Shown here: positions 23,601-35,504 of the stretch, piece after piece | Position numbering within the stretch: position 1 is the first letter of the stretch | Layout of the letters: each line of letters opens with the position of its first letter | Source: Acanthamoeba lenticulata | Taxonomy: Eukaryota; Discosea; Longamoebia; Acanthamoebidae | DNA: 52,166 nucleotides | Assembly (NCBI GenBank): GCA_002179805.1 | Contig: NAVB01000301.1 | Coordinates: 1 to 52,166, forward strand | Reading direction: 5' to 3' | Made by a program: the position numbers and the translations under genes | Notes under the pieces: model-generated | The model's input: only the letters and a program-made list of their open reading frames with translations | Database searches by the model: none | Told to the model about the DNA's origin: nothing

Positions 23601-25273
23601 GCGACTTGCGGTACCAGAGGAGGGCCACATAGCCAGCCAGGCCCTCCATGAGCCACCAGTCCTGCGTATTCCTGCTCCAAGCCATGCCGGGAGGGTCAAG
23701 GCTGGTCCAAGAGAGAAAAAGAGAAAGAAAGAGCAGACCTGATGGGAATGAAGTTGCCCAGCCACTGGCGGGCGGCGGCGTCGGCCAGCGCGAGCCGGGT
23801 GGTCAGCGTTTGGTCGATGATCGTCTCGTCGTGGAGAAGATGTGTGCAGAAGATGCTGAGCCCCGCGTAGGCGTCCTCCTGCCATGTGGCGCCAGTGCCA
23901 GTGAGTAGTTGAACTCACACAAAGAGAAGAAGAAGAAGAAGAAGAACCTTGGTCCAGGCGTCCTCGACAAAGACCTGCTTGTAGGACTCGTAGGGGAACT
24001 TGACGCCGAAAAAGTCCTCAAAAAATTGGATGGCCTGGTGGAGGATGGCCGTCGTGTGGGCCAGCATCTTGCTCTTGCCCGGCAGGCAGAAGCTCGTGAT
24101 GTAGGGCAGGTTGGGGTCGACCACGATCTCGAATCGGCCCGCGCACACGCCTATCCGCGCCGGAAAGACTGGCTCCTCGATCCTAAGGATTGACATTCAA
24201 AATTAGTGTATTAATATTTATTCAATTTATAATTTGAAAACAATTCCAGAATAGAGCAGCGTACTTGTAGTGGAAGGTGCGTCGGAGGGTCGCTTCATCC
24301 AACGTCTGCTTAATGAGCTGGCCCGAGGCCACGACTGCGTGTTGGAAAGATCACAAGTCAGGTGACGAGACATCAAGAGGGGACGAAAGCAGGGTGAGAA
24401 GGAAGAAGCCGCGGCAGAAGATCATACCCACAAGCTCGGACTTGACGGAAAACTCCATGGTGAAGGGCGAGCGCTCGGTCTCGAAGCAGGGAAACCACGT
24501 CCGCGGGCCCTCCACATTGCTATGCGAGTACATGTCTGCCGGTTTTCAGGTTAGTTGTCTGCCCGCTCGTCGACGTCGCGCGCGAGGGCGAGCGAAAGGT
24601 CTTCTTCTTACGTGGGGACCGGTTGGGGTAGGCCTTCGGGTCGGGCAGCACAAAGTGGAGGCCGGCCTTGGGGTCGCGTAGCTCGTAGTGGATCTCGAGC
24701 TTGCCTTGGCTGGTGGACTCGCCCGAGGCCAGCATCGTGGGGTGCATGAGATGGGCCGGCAGGTCGACCAGCAGCTCGCCTTCCTCCGACGCAGCCAAGG
24801 CCGCGCGGTGAAACACCTCAAAGGTGCGCGCGTCGGCGTGCGAGCCCGTCTGCACGGGGCGCTCCAGGTAGTTGCGGTGCGCGAACTGGATCGCCTCACC
24901 GCCGCACGTCACGCGGCTCACCACTGCAGCGAACAATAACACAAACACGTTGAAGCAGCGGTCCTAGCGCACAGGCGGACATGTCTACGACGTACCGCAT
25001 TGACGGCAGTTCAGAGCGAGTTGCGTGATGGGGAGCGGCGGACCAGAGTTCAGCAGTGTGAACGCGATCTCGCAGCGGCCCTGCACCACGAAGACGACAA
25101 TTGGTTGAGCCTTGCAAGCACAGCAAGCGCGGCAGGCAGTTCCGAGCAGAAGGCCCCTCAAAATCGAATCGATGCAAAAAAAATCGTACCTTGGCACGCC
25201 TCTTCTCGAAATCAAACTCGAGAACAAGGTGCGTGTGGTCCACTTGGTCGAGGATTGCCCCCGTGGCCATCAT
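20625..25273 (-). CDS. TAF2: Transcription initiation factor TFIID subunit 2
   Basis: Eighteen exons from the ATG at 25273 (25273-25190, 25080-24996, 24923-24612, 24535-24428, 24334-24265, 24182-23948, 23878-23739, 23671-23512, 23435-23363, 23265-23045, 22974-22786, 22688-22597, 22514-22304, 22215-22066, 21978-21849, 21786-21390, 21286-21082, 21005-20625) sum to 1081 codons. The protein has the M1-aminopeptidase fold of TAF2 (RTWFPCFETERSPFTMEF, FEDFFGVKFPYESYKQVFVE, DDWWL-type WWLMEGLAGYVALLW). The HEXXH zinc motif is replaced by EGLAG, so the peptidase is inactive, as is normal for TAF2. The C-terminal half is HEAT-like (RKVRAVALKALGELG), ending in a Gly/Ser tail. It binds core promoters within TFIID. 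The last-but-one donor (21081) is the least certain. Confidence 0.93.
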
Positions 25274-25422
25274 TGCTCCACTCACTTGCAGCTCTGTTGA
25301 TCTCTCTGTGCACAAAACCGTTGCGTGTTTGTCGCGTTTCTAAAACAAGAAGAGAATATGAAAAGAAAAGAGGAAATCGTTTCCTTCTCCTCAGTCATTT
25401 TCGAGTAGAGCAACAACCAAAC
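25274..25422. promoter_or_regulatory. Shared divergent promoter, TAF2 / unknown 199-aa gene
   Basis: Only 149 bp separate the TAF2 ATG (minus strand, 25273) from the ATG of the plus-strand gene (25423), so one bidirectional promoter must serve both unless transcripts begin inside the genes. No clear TATA box is visible. Confidence 0.5.
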
Positions 25423-26273
25423 ATGATCCACCACGCAACTGATCTCAGCCAAGGCACAGGCCAAACAAAGTGGGCGGGCTCGTGGCAGGCCGAGGAGGAA
25501 CGTAAGGCCAAGCCAGGCCGCGCGGGGAATGAAGGCGTGTGGGTAGAGGGCCGAGTCGCTGCACCCCTCCGCTCCCACTCGATTGCCTCGTCAGACCCAC
25601 GCCACCACCGCTACCTAGGCACGCCTCTTGTCGTTTTGAGCATCTTCTTTTTTGTATTCTTTTTCACTTATGCTCGACGAGCAGTGGTCGTGGTGGACGT
25701 GCAGGAGGCACGTAAGCGCACATTCGAGGCTAGTGGTATGGAGGTGGACACGAGGCCACGCAGCAAGGAGGTTCTCCAGCGCACCGGCTACCTCGTGGCC
25801 AACTGGAAGAAGACCGAGGCGCACGACGAGTACAAGCTCAGCAACGAGCAGCTGGCCCAGATCGTAAGCGGCGGCAGCACCGCCGCGCTGCCGGCGGGCT
25901 ACTGCGACCAGCAGGGAAGCGCGCTGCACCCGCGGGTGGCGGGCCGCTTCGAGTTCTGGGGCGAGCCCACGCTGGTCAAGGACCTCGGCATCAAGGCGGG
26001 CGACGAGGTGAGCCTGCGGACCAAGGGCAACTCGATCTTCATCGAGACCATCGCCAAGAAGGAGGAGAGCGCGCCAGACTACGCTGGCGAGAACGTGCAG
26101 GGCGGGTGGGGCGCCAAGGTGCCAATCCGAAAGGAACCTCGTCTGCTTTCGTTGCTTTTTGTTTGACGTCAATAACAACATACCAGATCCTGAACATGAA
26201 GACGGAGCCCGAGAGCTGGACGCCCCCGCAGGACTCCCTTCAGGGCGTCAACGATGACGAATGGGACGACTGA
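25423..26273 (+). CDS. Unknown 199-residue protein
   Basis: Three exons (25423-25501, 25685-26118, 26187-26273) sum to 200 codons. I do not recognise the family. The central exon reads as a compact soluble domain (EVLQRTGYLVANWKKTEAH, HPRVAGRFEFWGEPTLVKDL, GIKAGDEVSLRTKGNSIFIE). The last of these segments loosely resembles an AbrB-like swapped-hairpin strand order, which is only a suggestion. The C-terminus is acidic and contains MKTEPE, a psi-K-x-E sumoylation consensus, so a nuclear role is possible. It has no signal peptide or membrane segment. It converges with PAF1 and shares a promoter gap with TAF2. Confidence 0.65.
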
Positions 26274-26494
26274 GCGCCGGCCATAGATGATGATGGCGAC
26301 GACAACGCGTACAATAACGACAGCGTTCCTGTTGGCGAATCATAAAAAGCGGCTCAACAGTCACCGGTGTTGCCCTCATTCGGCCCAGTGGTGATGGCCA
26401 CTTGTCCCTCCTCTCGCTCTTGGCCTCAGGGCCCTCATCCCTCGCTCTCTCTCTCTTCTTCTCCTTCTGCTCGTCGGTCGAAGATTCGGAATCA

Positions 26495-28343
26495 TCACCT
26501 GCCCGCGTCGCCGTCATGATAGCCGTAGCCGTCGGCGGCGGTGAGGACTTCGCGAGACTGCTCCATGGCGTCGAGCTCCTCCTCTGTCGGGTCGCGCGTC
26601 GTGACATACGAATGCCCCGGACGCGTCTGCCGGCGGATCGCATCCTTGACCGCCTGTGAGCGAAGAAGACAACGATAACGATGGTCGTAAAGTCAGTTTG
26701 GACGTCGATGAATGACTTTGAGGCGAGGAGAGAGAGAGAGAGCAGCGAACCTGCGACTTGATCTTGTCGAGGACGATCTTGGAGTGGAGGGCGTTGTACC
26801 GCACGCTCTGATCGTCCCAGACAAAGAAATAGGTCCCCGCGTGCTGCGGGTCCTTCCGGTAGGCGTACTCGCGCACCCACTCGTACTCCTCGGTTTTGCC
26901 CACGACCTCGGCAGGCGCCGCCTCGCTTTCCTCGACCTCGTCGTCGGCCTTGCCCTTGCCCTTGTCGTCGGCGTCCTCGCCCTGTTTCGACGGAACGAGG
27001 TAGGCCACGAAGCTTTGCTTGGCCAGCCCGCTGTCGGTCTCGGCCTCGGTCGAGAAGCCCTATGGTCAAATACCACAAAAATACATAAGAATTGAATATG
27101 AAAGGAATAAATATGAATAATAAATCAATTTCAAATGCCGCACCTTGAGGAGGGCACGCTTCTGGCCGGCCGGCCTGCCGGGGTCGGCGTCGAAGGTGAC
27201 GAGCGCGTAGCTGTTGGGCCACAGCTCGTAGTCGGGGAACACCGGCAGGATCTGATGAAAAGGAAGAGGAGCAGTTCAGGTGAGACGAGGAGACGGATGA
27301 GCGAGAGAGCAACATAGGGAGAACCGGACCTCGACGGGCTTGAGGGACGGGTCAGTCGGGTGGACGGGGATCTCCTTGGTGGCCTCGAAGCCGCGCTCGA
27401 TGGCATCCACGATCTCCTGGTGGGTGCGCTTACGCTTCTCCGCCCGCTTGAGCGTGGCGAGACCCACTCTGCACATGGGAGGAGAGACATTGCGGCGCAT
27501 CAGCAGAAGAAGAGTGAACAGTGACGCGGGACAAAGTCAACGACAGATGGATGCCATACCGAGCCTCGATACTGTCGGCGTGGGACACCTTCTTGGAAGT
27601 CTGCTCGTAGTCGTTGGAGATGTACTCGGTGTGGCGCCGCAGCCACGACACGCTCGTGCTGGGCTTCTCGCGGACAGATTTGTTCTTCTTTTTCTTGGCC
27701 TCAGCCGCCTCAGCGGTGCTGGTCTGCAAGAGCACCGCATCCTCGGGCGAGAGCGAAGTGTCTGAGACCAACGCACAACGCACAGGCGATGATTGTAAGC
27801 GCTTCATGCCTGAGCCTCAGTGCTAAGGGTCCTACGTGCCTGGGACCGGCTTGTAGGTCGAGGGGTCGATGAGGTCGATGGGGATGCCGAGGTCGGACTC
27901 GGCGTGGAGGGCGTGCTGGTGCGACGTCTCGAGTGAAGTCGTACGGTAGCGCACGAAGCGCATGGGGTCGAACGGGGTGGTCAATAGCTTAGGATCGAAC
28001 GGAATGGGCGGCAAGTTGTTGAAGAATCGCATCTTGCACAAAAACTGTAAGGGAGGCAGGCACCGGACAAGGAGTCAGGTGAAGATTACACCTCGTGTAT
28101 GGGGTTGGTGCTTGTGTACCTCAGACTCTCGCCTATAAATTCCTCAGATTTAAACAAATGAGCACAAAGTCGCTGCAATCAAAACAGGTAATTTGAAAAT
28201 GAGCAGGGAGGAGCGACGTGCCTCAGGTGATTTTGTTTTGTTTGCGCGGCTTTGCCCTGGTCGCCTCCTGTGCTAGTTCCTCCCTCGGACCTGGCCCGCT
28301 TGCGAGGAGGCGCACCGGTGGCCTTCTTGTCGGCCTCCATCAT
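26495..28343 (-). CDS. PAF1: RNA polymerase II-associated factor 1 (PAF1 complex subunit)
   Basis: Eight exons (28343-28218, 28172-28092, 28044-27840, 27761-27560, 27468-27330, 27251-27144, 27059-26751, 26653-26495) sum to 443 codons, 442 residues. The core matches PAF1 closely: FFNNLPPIPFDPKLLTTPFD, RFVRYRTTSLETSHQH, DLGIPIDLIDPSTY, ILPVFPDYELWPNSYALVTF and EYAYRKDPQHAGTYFFVW. PAF1 binds elongating polymerase II and promotes H2B ubiquitination and H3 methylation. The third intron has a GC donor (GCACGT at 27839); no GT donor keeps frame there. The stop may instead lie further on: just past it another frame is open and rich in Glu, Lys and Arg (to about 26248), like the charged tails of other PAF1 proteins, but no clean splice joins it. 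It is head to head with the F-box giant. Confidence 0.93.
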
Positions 28344-28410
28344 GGCAATCAGTTTTCAAAAAAAACACCCAAAGAAATAGTTTTTTAAAACGTTTTTCTC
28401 TCGCATTCCG

Positions 28411-28418
28411 TTTCGCGC
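28411..28418 (+). promoter_or_regulatory. E2F-type site in the PAF1 / F-box divergent promoter
   Basis: TTTCGCGC fits the E2F/DP consensus TTTSSCGC and lies in the 167 bp between the PAF1 ATG (28343, minus) and the ATG of the next plus-strand gene (28511). Amoebozoa have E2F/DP homologues; binding here is inferred. Confidence 0.45.
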
Positions 28419-28510
28419 AATTTGGTCGAAGTGGTGTAGAAAACAATGCTTTCGGTTGTAGAAGAAACGACAACAGACAAAGGCAGCAAGTGTGGGGTAA
28501 GGTGCGCGAG

Positions 28511-31500
28511 ATGGAGCTTCCTGGCTGGACGTGCACGCATTGCACCCTATACAACGAGCCCGACGTATCCGTGTGCGCCGCTTGCATGCACTGGAAAGTC
28601 CAGTCCGAGCCAAACACGAGCCCCAAACCTACCGAGACAAAGGAAAATGCGCATACTGGCCACGCCCTTGTTCTACATCATGACTCTGCTTCGACACTCG
28701 ACGCACTTCAGCAGACCAAAACTACCCGCCGGTGGGGGTCACAGTCCTCTCAATTGCCCGCTTCCGTTCAACAACACTTTCCATGGAAGCTTCTGTTTGA
28801 CGATCTCAAGGTACCCCCTCTTCTTGTGGCTCCATCTTGAACAACACGTCGAGGCATAAGCTGCTGAGGACCAATTTATATATTTGTATTTTTTGGCGTT
28901 TTTTGGGACCGCAGCTGGCGGTCTTGTCGTGGCTTCCTGTCCGCGACTTAGCCTCGTGCAGCCTGGCCGATCGTGCCACGCACGACCTGACTCAGGTACG
29001 TCTCCTTCCTCAAAAGCACGTCCTGGGCCGCCACAAACGCACACTAGTCTGGTCTTGGGCACAGGTCTCCATGCTGTGGAGCGTGCTCGCGCGTCGCCGT
29101 TGGGGCAGCACCGCCGAGCACCACTTGACGGCAGGCCTGGTTTCAGATTGTACGCACCCGCACCAATCAATTTAGAATTGGCGCTACCGCCTGCGACACG
29201 AGCACCTGGGCGACTGGAGCTTAGGACGCTATGCCCTCCACTCGATCGCCCTTTTTCCCGACTCGCTCTCGAGCTTGCTGCTGCTTCTCGACGACCTGCT
29301 TTCGTCGTTTCTACCCTTGCCGCTGGCCGTGGAGTACGTGGCCGAGGACGAGGTCCTACTGGCGGGGTTCGCCAACCTGAGCCTGCAGGTGTGGAACATG
29401 CGGACGAGCGCCTGCCTGCCTGGGCTTTGCCTTGTCAAACCGGCCACGCGTGAGGATCTGGGCCAAGTCAATAAGATTTTGATCGACAAGTACCGGGCCA
29501 TCGTTGGCTTTAGCCATGTGTACAACCTTCATAAGAAGAAACACATATAAATATCAAAATATCATCAGATTAACACTTTTTTACCTCTGGCGGCACAGAG
29601 TGGTAGTGTACGTGGTGACTCACAAGAACGTGGCGAAGCGGGACGTTGAGTGCCGCACGTATGAAGTCATGCACGTGGCCGCCTTCAACTGTACGTTCTC
29701 TGCACGCACAGGCGAAGATGAGAGTCTCACCATTCTGTGCCCTTGGTGAGAGGGCTATGCTGGGCGTTAGGGCCCGCGTGCTTTGGAGACGATCGGGCTG
29801 GCCTCGAATCAGGAGCCGCCGTTTGTGGCTTGTCTCGCCGACAAAGCCATCTCTTCGTTTTCGGCGAAGAAGTCAAACAGGACACTGGTCAGCTGGTCAT
29901 CACGCGAATCCACTTGGGTAACACCTTCATGCGCACCATCCCATCATTTCTTGCTTGTCTACTGATGTTTGGCTGTCCTTGGGGGGGGGGGATATAAGGG
30001 AACAACGACCCCCGCCAGGTTCTGTTCCATCTCGACGCGGTCGACTTCAATGGCAAGAAAAACGTGCTGCGCGTGCTCGTGTTGATTCCGGCCTCCAAGC
30101 TCTTGCACATTTACATGATTGATCGCACTGGTATTCTCGACCACACCTTCATCAGTGTAGCGGGCCTGGTACACTTCTTTTTCTTCTAGAAATTCATTAA
30201 TAATTAATATATATCATTTATTAAAAAATAATATATTTTTCTTTTTTTATGTGTGGCAACGAACACGAAGATGCTGCGCACCGAGATCAAGAAGCTCGAG
30301 GCGTCGGGCCACCTGGCTGCCCTGGTGGGTACCTACACTACATTGGTGATCGACCTGGAGCTGCCGCAGAGAGGCGCCTGTAGACAGGTGTACAAGGTGA
30401 GCGCCAACTGTTCATCGTCGTTCCGGAACGGCAAGCTGCTGGCCATGGCCCCCGATGGCCGCATCAGTACGTGGGCGCGTCAAGCAGTCGTCGTTCCAAG
30501 TCATGCTAACCTGGCCTCCGATTTGTTGGGCGGCGGGCGTGTACGAAAGACTTATACAGCAAGATCGGCTGCGTTGCGTCGGTAGACGACTTTGTGGCGG
30601 TTGATCGCAACAAGACCCACCCCATCACCGGAACCAGGGAGAAGGATCTCCGCCTCACGGCGGAATACAGAGTCGCTCTGCTTCGATCAGGTGCGTCCAC
30701 TTGAATTCCACACTTTGAGACAGTGTCGAGGCCGTGACGAAGCTTCGCGACTGATGGATGGATTCTTTGAATTGTGCAGACCATATGGTGCTGTTGACAC
30801 ATGAGGGGATCATACGGGTGGTTGACCTCAAGCCCTCCAATGCAGCCATCGCGCACCAGGTCAAGCGGTTCGCCCAGCGTCTGGAAGACGACTCGAGAAC
30901 CTCCAGGGCACTGAAAGGTCCGTTGCTCGTCATCCTCGGCTTCATGTCCATGGCGCGCCACTTGCCCGTTGCGAATACTAACCGAGAAGGGGGGAGGAGG
31001 GCAGACACCGACGTGCCGCCGCAGGTGAAGGATGACTGCACGCTGTTCCTGATCGACCTTCTCGACAGGGCCAGGAAGCAACTGGCTGAGCTGGCTCAGA
31101 CCAATATGAGTGGCTCCTCGAGCGACGAAGCCGCCCAAGCGTTTGCCGGAGCCTTTAACGCAATTGTGTCCCCAGGTGCGCCCCCCTTTGATCTTTTGTT
31201 TAATGAAATGTTTTATGAAATGAATAAAATAATGATTAAAATAACAGCCTTGGAGCTTGCCGATCGCGCATTGGCGCACGTCAACAACCAGGTCTCCCTC
31301 AACCTCGTTCACTCGCTCTACACGTATACGTGTCACCCTTCGCTGTCTATGCCCGGCTTGCACAATTCTCACTCCTGGATATGGGTGGGTGCAGCGAGAT
31401 GACTGCTTGGCAATCGCTCGGACGGGAGCTGGGCGCGCTGCACGAAAGAATGGCCGAACTCGAGTCCTCTCTGGTCGAGCAGGCCGCTGCCGCGGCGGTG

Positions 31501-34500
31501 GCCTTGGCCAAGAGGCCTGAGGGCACCGCCTTGCCGGCGCAGCTGAACAGGAAGCTTGAGCAGTTGTGGGTAACCGGCGGCCAGGTGGCCGGCCTCGTCA
31601 TCAACCTACAGTCGTGGCGCGCCAAGGCTGCTACCATACCGCAAGCCCTCGTACTCGGTTCGCAAGCCGTTGCTATTTTTGAATTCACCGATCTTACATT
31701 TGAAATTTATTTTTTAAATTTTGTAATTCTCAATCCAGAGGCGTGGGGCGATCAAGTCGAGGCGGCGTTGAAACGTTTGCAAGACGAAGTCATCATCGAG
31801 CAGATCGACACGCAGCTACTGGGCGTAATGGATCACTGCGCCCGGTGGTTCAACGACCACGAGCAAGAGAGTTGGGGCGACGCTGACGTGGTAGTCGTGC
31901 AGTCGCTCGGCGGGCTGCTCCAGCGGCAGCTCAACCACGCCTGCTCCCACTCGGTACTCGTCATCGTCATCATCATCATTGTCTTCCTCCTCCTCCTCGT
32001 CATCATCATCATCATCATGTGTGTGAATGGGCAGTCATGGTTCAGCAGGCTTGAGACGATCGAGGAACTGCAGCGGGCCACGCAACTGCAACGAGGTGAG
32101 CTGGTGGCCTACCAGCGCAGGCAGCTGAGAGCCAAACTGGCCTACGAGCCCGATAGCCTTGGCTCGCTAGAGGCCATCCTCGACAAGTTGGGTGAGCTGG
32201 AGCACTTCCACGATCTCCAGCAGGTCAACCACGGGTGCTGCCTTCCACATAGTTTAAGATAAAACATCATTTTATAAATCATAAAGATTAATAATAGAAT
32301 CAGAAATAATAATATATTGAGTTAAAATATGTTGCTGTGATGCAGGCTGGAGGCGTCCAATATGAAACTGCTCGAGGACTTCATTGCCGAGCTGGGCGGG
32401 AGCGCCGAGCAGCACCTGTCGGACAGGGCGCAGGCCCTTTGGCATCAAATGACCACCGCGCCTCCCGACCAGTACATCCGCCCATGTGGCCATCATTTGA
32501 GGACATGTGCTTCTGACACTGGGCTGTTACGCACACAAGGGTGTTGGTGCTGACCGCGCAGTTCAACGAACAAGTAGACCGTCTGTGCAAGCTTGTGCCC
32601 AAGCATCAGCCTTCCGCCTTCGAGGGGTCTGCCTTCAGTCCCATTTTCGTATTAGATTATTCTTTTTTTTTTTTGATAATTTTTTTTTTATCTTTAATTT
32701 CTGCAGGTATATCAAATTGCTGGGCGAAGTTGAGGTCTGGGTGAGCGCTATGTCCCACGTGCCAGAGAGTGTTTATGAAGTGGAGGCCAGGCTCGGCCAT
32801 GCGCACCAGCTCCTGCGCCGCCTCGGGCCCCTCCCCAGTACGATGTAGCCTTGCAGCCCTGCGTCGTTTAACTGCTGACTTGGCCCCGTTTGCGAATGCG
32901 CTCGGCAGAGGGCAAGCAGGCCACGCAGGAGCGACTCGAAGCGCGCCGCGACGTGCTGGTCGACGCTGTGGCGGCCGCGCAGCCACGAGCTCGAGATCAT
33001 CGCCGCTGAGCTGAAGGAAATGAACGATTGGCGCACCCAGCTGGCCGTACCGGCGCTCGAGGCGCTGTTTGAGGCCATGCGCGCAGGCGAGGTAGACGAC
33101 TCGCTGACTGTGGCGCTCTACCTGCAGTGTCTAGATCACTACCAGCTGGCGTCTCTCGCGGCGGCCGAAGACGCCCAGTCGACGAGCGTCATGAGCCTCC
33201 GCTCTTCGCCCGGTGCTGGCGCTCACGCCGTGCCGGCCAACGAGGCAGCGCTAGCCAAGGCGCCCCGAAGTGCCAATGAACTGATCGAGGCTGTGCTGGC
33301 CGAGGCCCGCCAGCGCATCCACCGACTCACGACCCACCAGGCTCGGTCGACCGTACGCATGACACACGCACGCATTCTCCTGCACGACATTCTCACTAAT
33401 CCCGCACACGCTGGGGCATAGACGTGGTTCAATCTGGAGGGCCGCACGATGAAACGCATGAATGACGTCGTGGCCGATCTCAGGCAGTTCATCATCGACA
33501 CGCGCACGCGGGTCCTCCGCGTCGAGATGGTGCGTAGTGTTTAGCTCGGCCTGGCGCGCTAGGCTGACGCCGAGCTTCATGACACACGCCTCGTGCACAC
33601 AGGAGAGGACCCGTGCTGAGTGCTTCCCGGAGGGCGATGTCGACGCCGCGCAGGAGTCGTCGCTCGACCGCCTGCTGATCCTCCGCCAGCGTTTGGCCGG
33701 CGTGCGACCGCACACCGCGGAGCCCAATTGGCTCGTGGGCGACCTGCTCACGCAGCTGGCCGAGCTGGTCAACAACCTGCTTCCAGATCACATCGCCACG
33801 CGTTTTGAAAGCCTCGTCACGATGCAGCTGGTGCGGTTCACCCAGGCCGCCGAGCTGGTCGACGTCGGAGCCGACGCAACGGCGTCCCGGCAGGCACTCA
33901 CGGCCAAGCTCGAGGCCACGGCCGATCTCGAGAAGCTGAAGGAAGTCTATTGGACGAGCCTGCTAGCCCTGCCGAGCCCGCAGGTCAGCCGCGCTGGCAA
34001 GGCCATGGCGTACATCAACCTCACCCTGCGAGCCGACAGCATGGCGGCAGAGACCAAGCTCGAGCGGTTCGCTCATGTGCCAGTCCCCGACATGCGATGG
34101 TTCGACATCGTGTCGGCCGAGTACTACGCCATGGTGAGCCAGCTGGCCGGCAACGCGAGTCTGGCGGTCGTGCTGGCGCGTGTGAGGCGGTTAGCGCAGC
34201 AGGTGGACGACGTAGCGCGGGCAGCCGTGACCGCGATGCGCGTACAGCTCGAGACCTGCGCGCAGCAATTCGAGCAGCATCTTGATGGCGGCAGCGGCGG
34301 CGACGGTGAGTTGTCGGCCAAGGCGGCGCTAGAGGAACTCTGCAACCAAAGGGACACGCTACAAAACATCATCAAACAGATGGACGCCGTCAAGAACGGC
34401 AGCGACTTGTTACATACGGACTGCCTGAGAGCCAAGGCCAATGCACATGCGCTGACCGAGCAGCTGGGTTCTGTTGCCCAACACTGCCTAGGCGCCCGCT

Positions 34501-35404
34501 TCGCTCGCCTATTGGACAAGTACGTCTCTCGCTTTTTATTCCGCTGCCTGCCATTGGCTCCATGTGCCTCACACACAAACGCCGCAGGGGCGAACGTGCT
34601 GAGACGCGATACGAAGTCGAGTGCGCGCGAGTCAAGGTCAGGTCCTTGACCGACCAGTTCACGGCCAGCTTCCCTGAGTACGGCACCGTAGGGCATGTAG
34701 TTGTTGTTGTGTCGCCATCCAGACTCATCCTCGCACCATCAGGCACCAAGGTTGGGCCCAGCGGAAGGCCAGCGCCCTGCTGGCGAAGCTCGATTTCGTG
34801 ATCGAATCACGTAAGCGGCGGCTCCGGACGGCCACTGACGGAGCTCCTTTGCCACGCATCGAAGTTGCTGGCACACGACAAGCCAAGGACCAGAGCGAGA
34901 TGGAGATGAGAGAGTGCCAAGAAGTGCTGGCGCAGGTAGAGCAAGGGCTGGCCCGAATCAAAGGCTGGTTCGGCTCACGAGGCTACGTGCCCAACGCCGG
35001 TACGATGCCATCGGCAATCGTCCGATTGTCGTTGTCGTACCATTTACGCCTGGTGTGCGCGGCTGTGATCGTGCAGCGCCGCCAGACCACCAGCTCGACT
35101 TCATCAGCAGCCTCCGCACCAAGCTCGGTACGTGTTTTTTCTTCTTAAATTACTTTTACTCTATTTAGTTTTATTCATTTATCTCTTTCCTTTTGCAAAA
35201 CATTGCACACACGTATCAGAGCGGCACTGTGACGCGGAGCGCTACATGGAGCTGGCCGAGAAGCTGCACATGCTGGAACGCAAGCTGTACAACTGGCTCG
35301 AGGTGGACGATATCGACGACGCCGAGGACGAAAACGACGGCGACGGGAAGGACGACGCTGACGAGGACGATGAAAACGACTTTGACGAAAGAAGCGTTTC
35401 TTAG
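28511..35404 (+). CDS. Very large RanBP2-zinc-finger / F-box / propeller / helical protein
   Basis: The ATG at 28511 opens a RanBP2-type finger matching W-x-C-x2-C-x3-N-x6-C-x2-C (W6, C8, C11, N15, C22, C25). An F-box follows (about residues 93-140: PWKLLFDDLK, LAVLSWLPVRDLASCSLADR, WSVLARRRWG). Beta strands reminiscent of a WD-type propeller run from 29176 to about 30900 (LSLQVWNMRTSACLPG, VVVYVVTHKN, VRVVDLKPS). A long helical region continues to 35404 and ends in a Glu/Asp tail. Most junctions keep frame. Three do not resolve simply: 29140-29175 needs a 36-nt intron or holds an in-frame TAG; 29712-29770 needs a 12-nt exon; near 32960 a 37-nt intron or a frameshift is needed. Finger plus F-box suggests ubiquitin binding and an SCF role. 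Helical family unknown. Confidence 0.7.
31957..32028 (+). repeat. (TCA)n-rich intron tract in the large F-box gene
   Basis: This intron (donor after CACTCG at 31954) is built largely of TCATCA units broken by TCC units. Similar sense-strand TCA tracts occur in introns at 17432-17522, 21787-21848 and 21287-21389 (both minus strand, TAF2), and 45774-45857. Confidence 0.8.
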
Positions 35405-35504
35405 CGGACCTCATGTGGGAGCCGAACCCGGCGTGAACTTGAGCATGAAGAGCTGCAGAGGGTGGACGTAGCGCTCAACGAGGCCGGAGCTGGCTCACCA
35501 TTGT

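Noticed and set aside
31967..32020. Hydrophobic helix (VIVIIIIVFLLLLVIIIII) in the large F-box protein
   Set aside because: It is the translation of a (TCA)n intron with good donor and acceptor sites, not a membrane segment.
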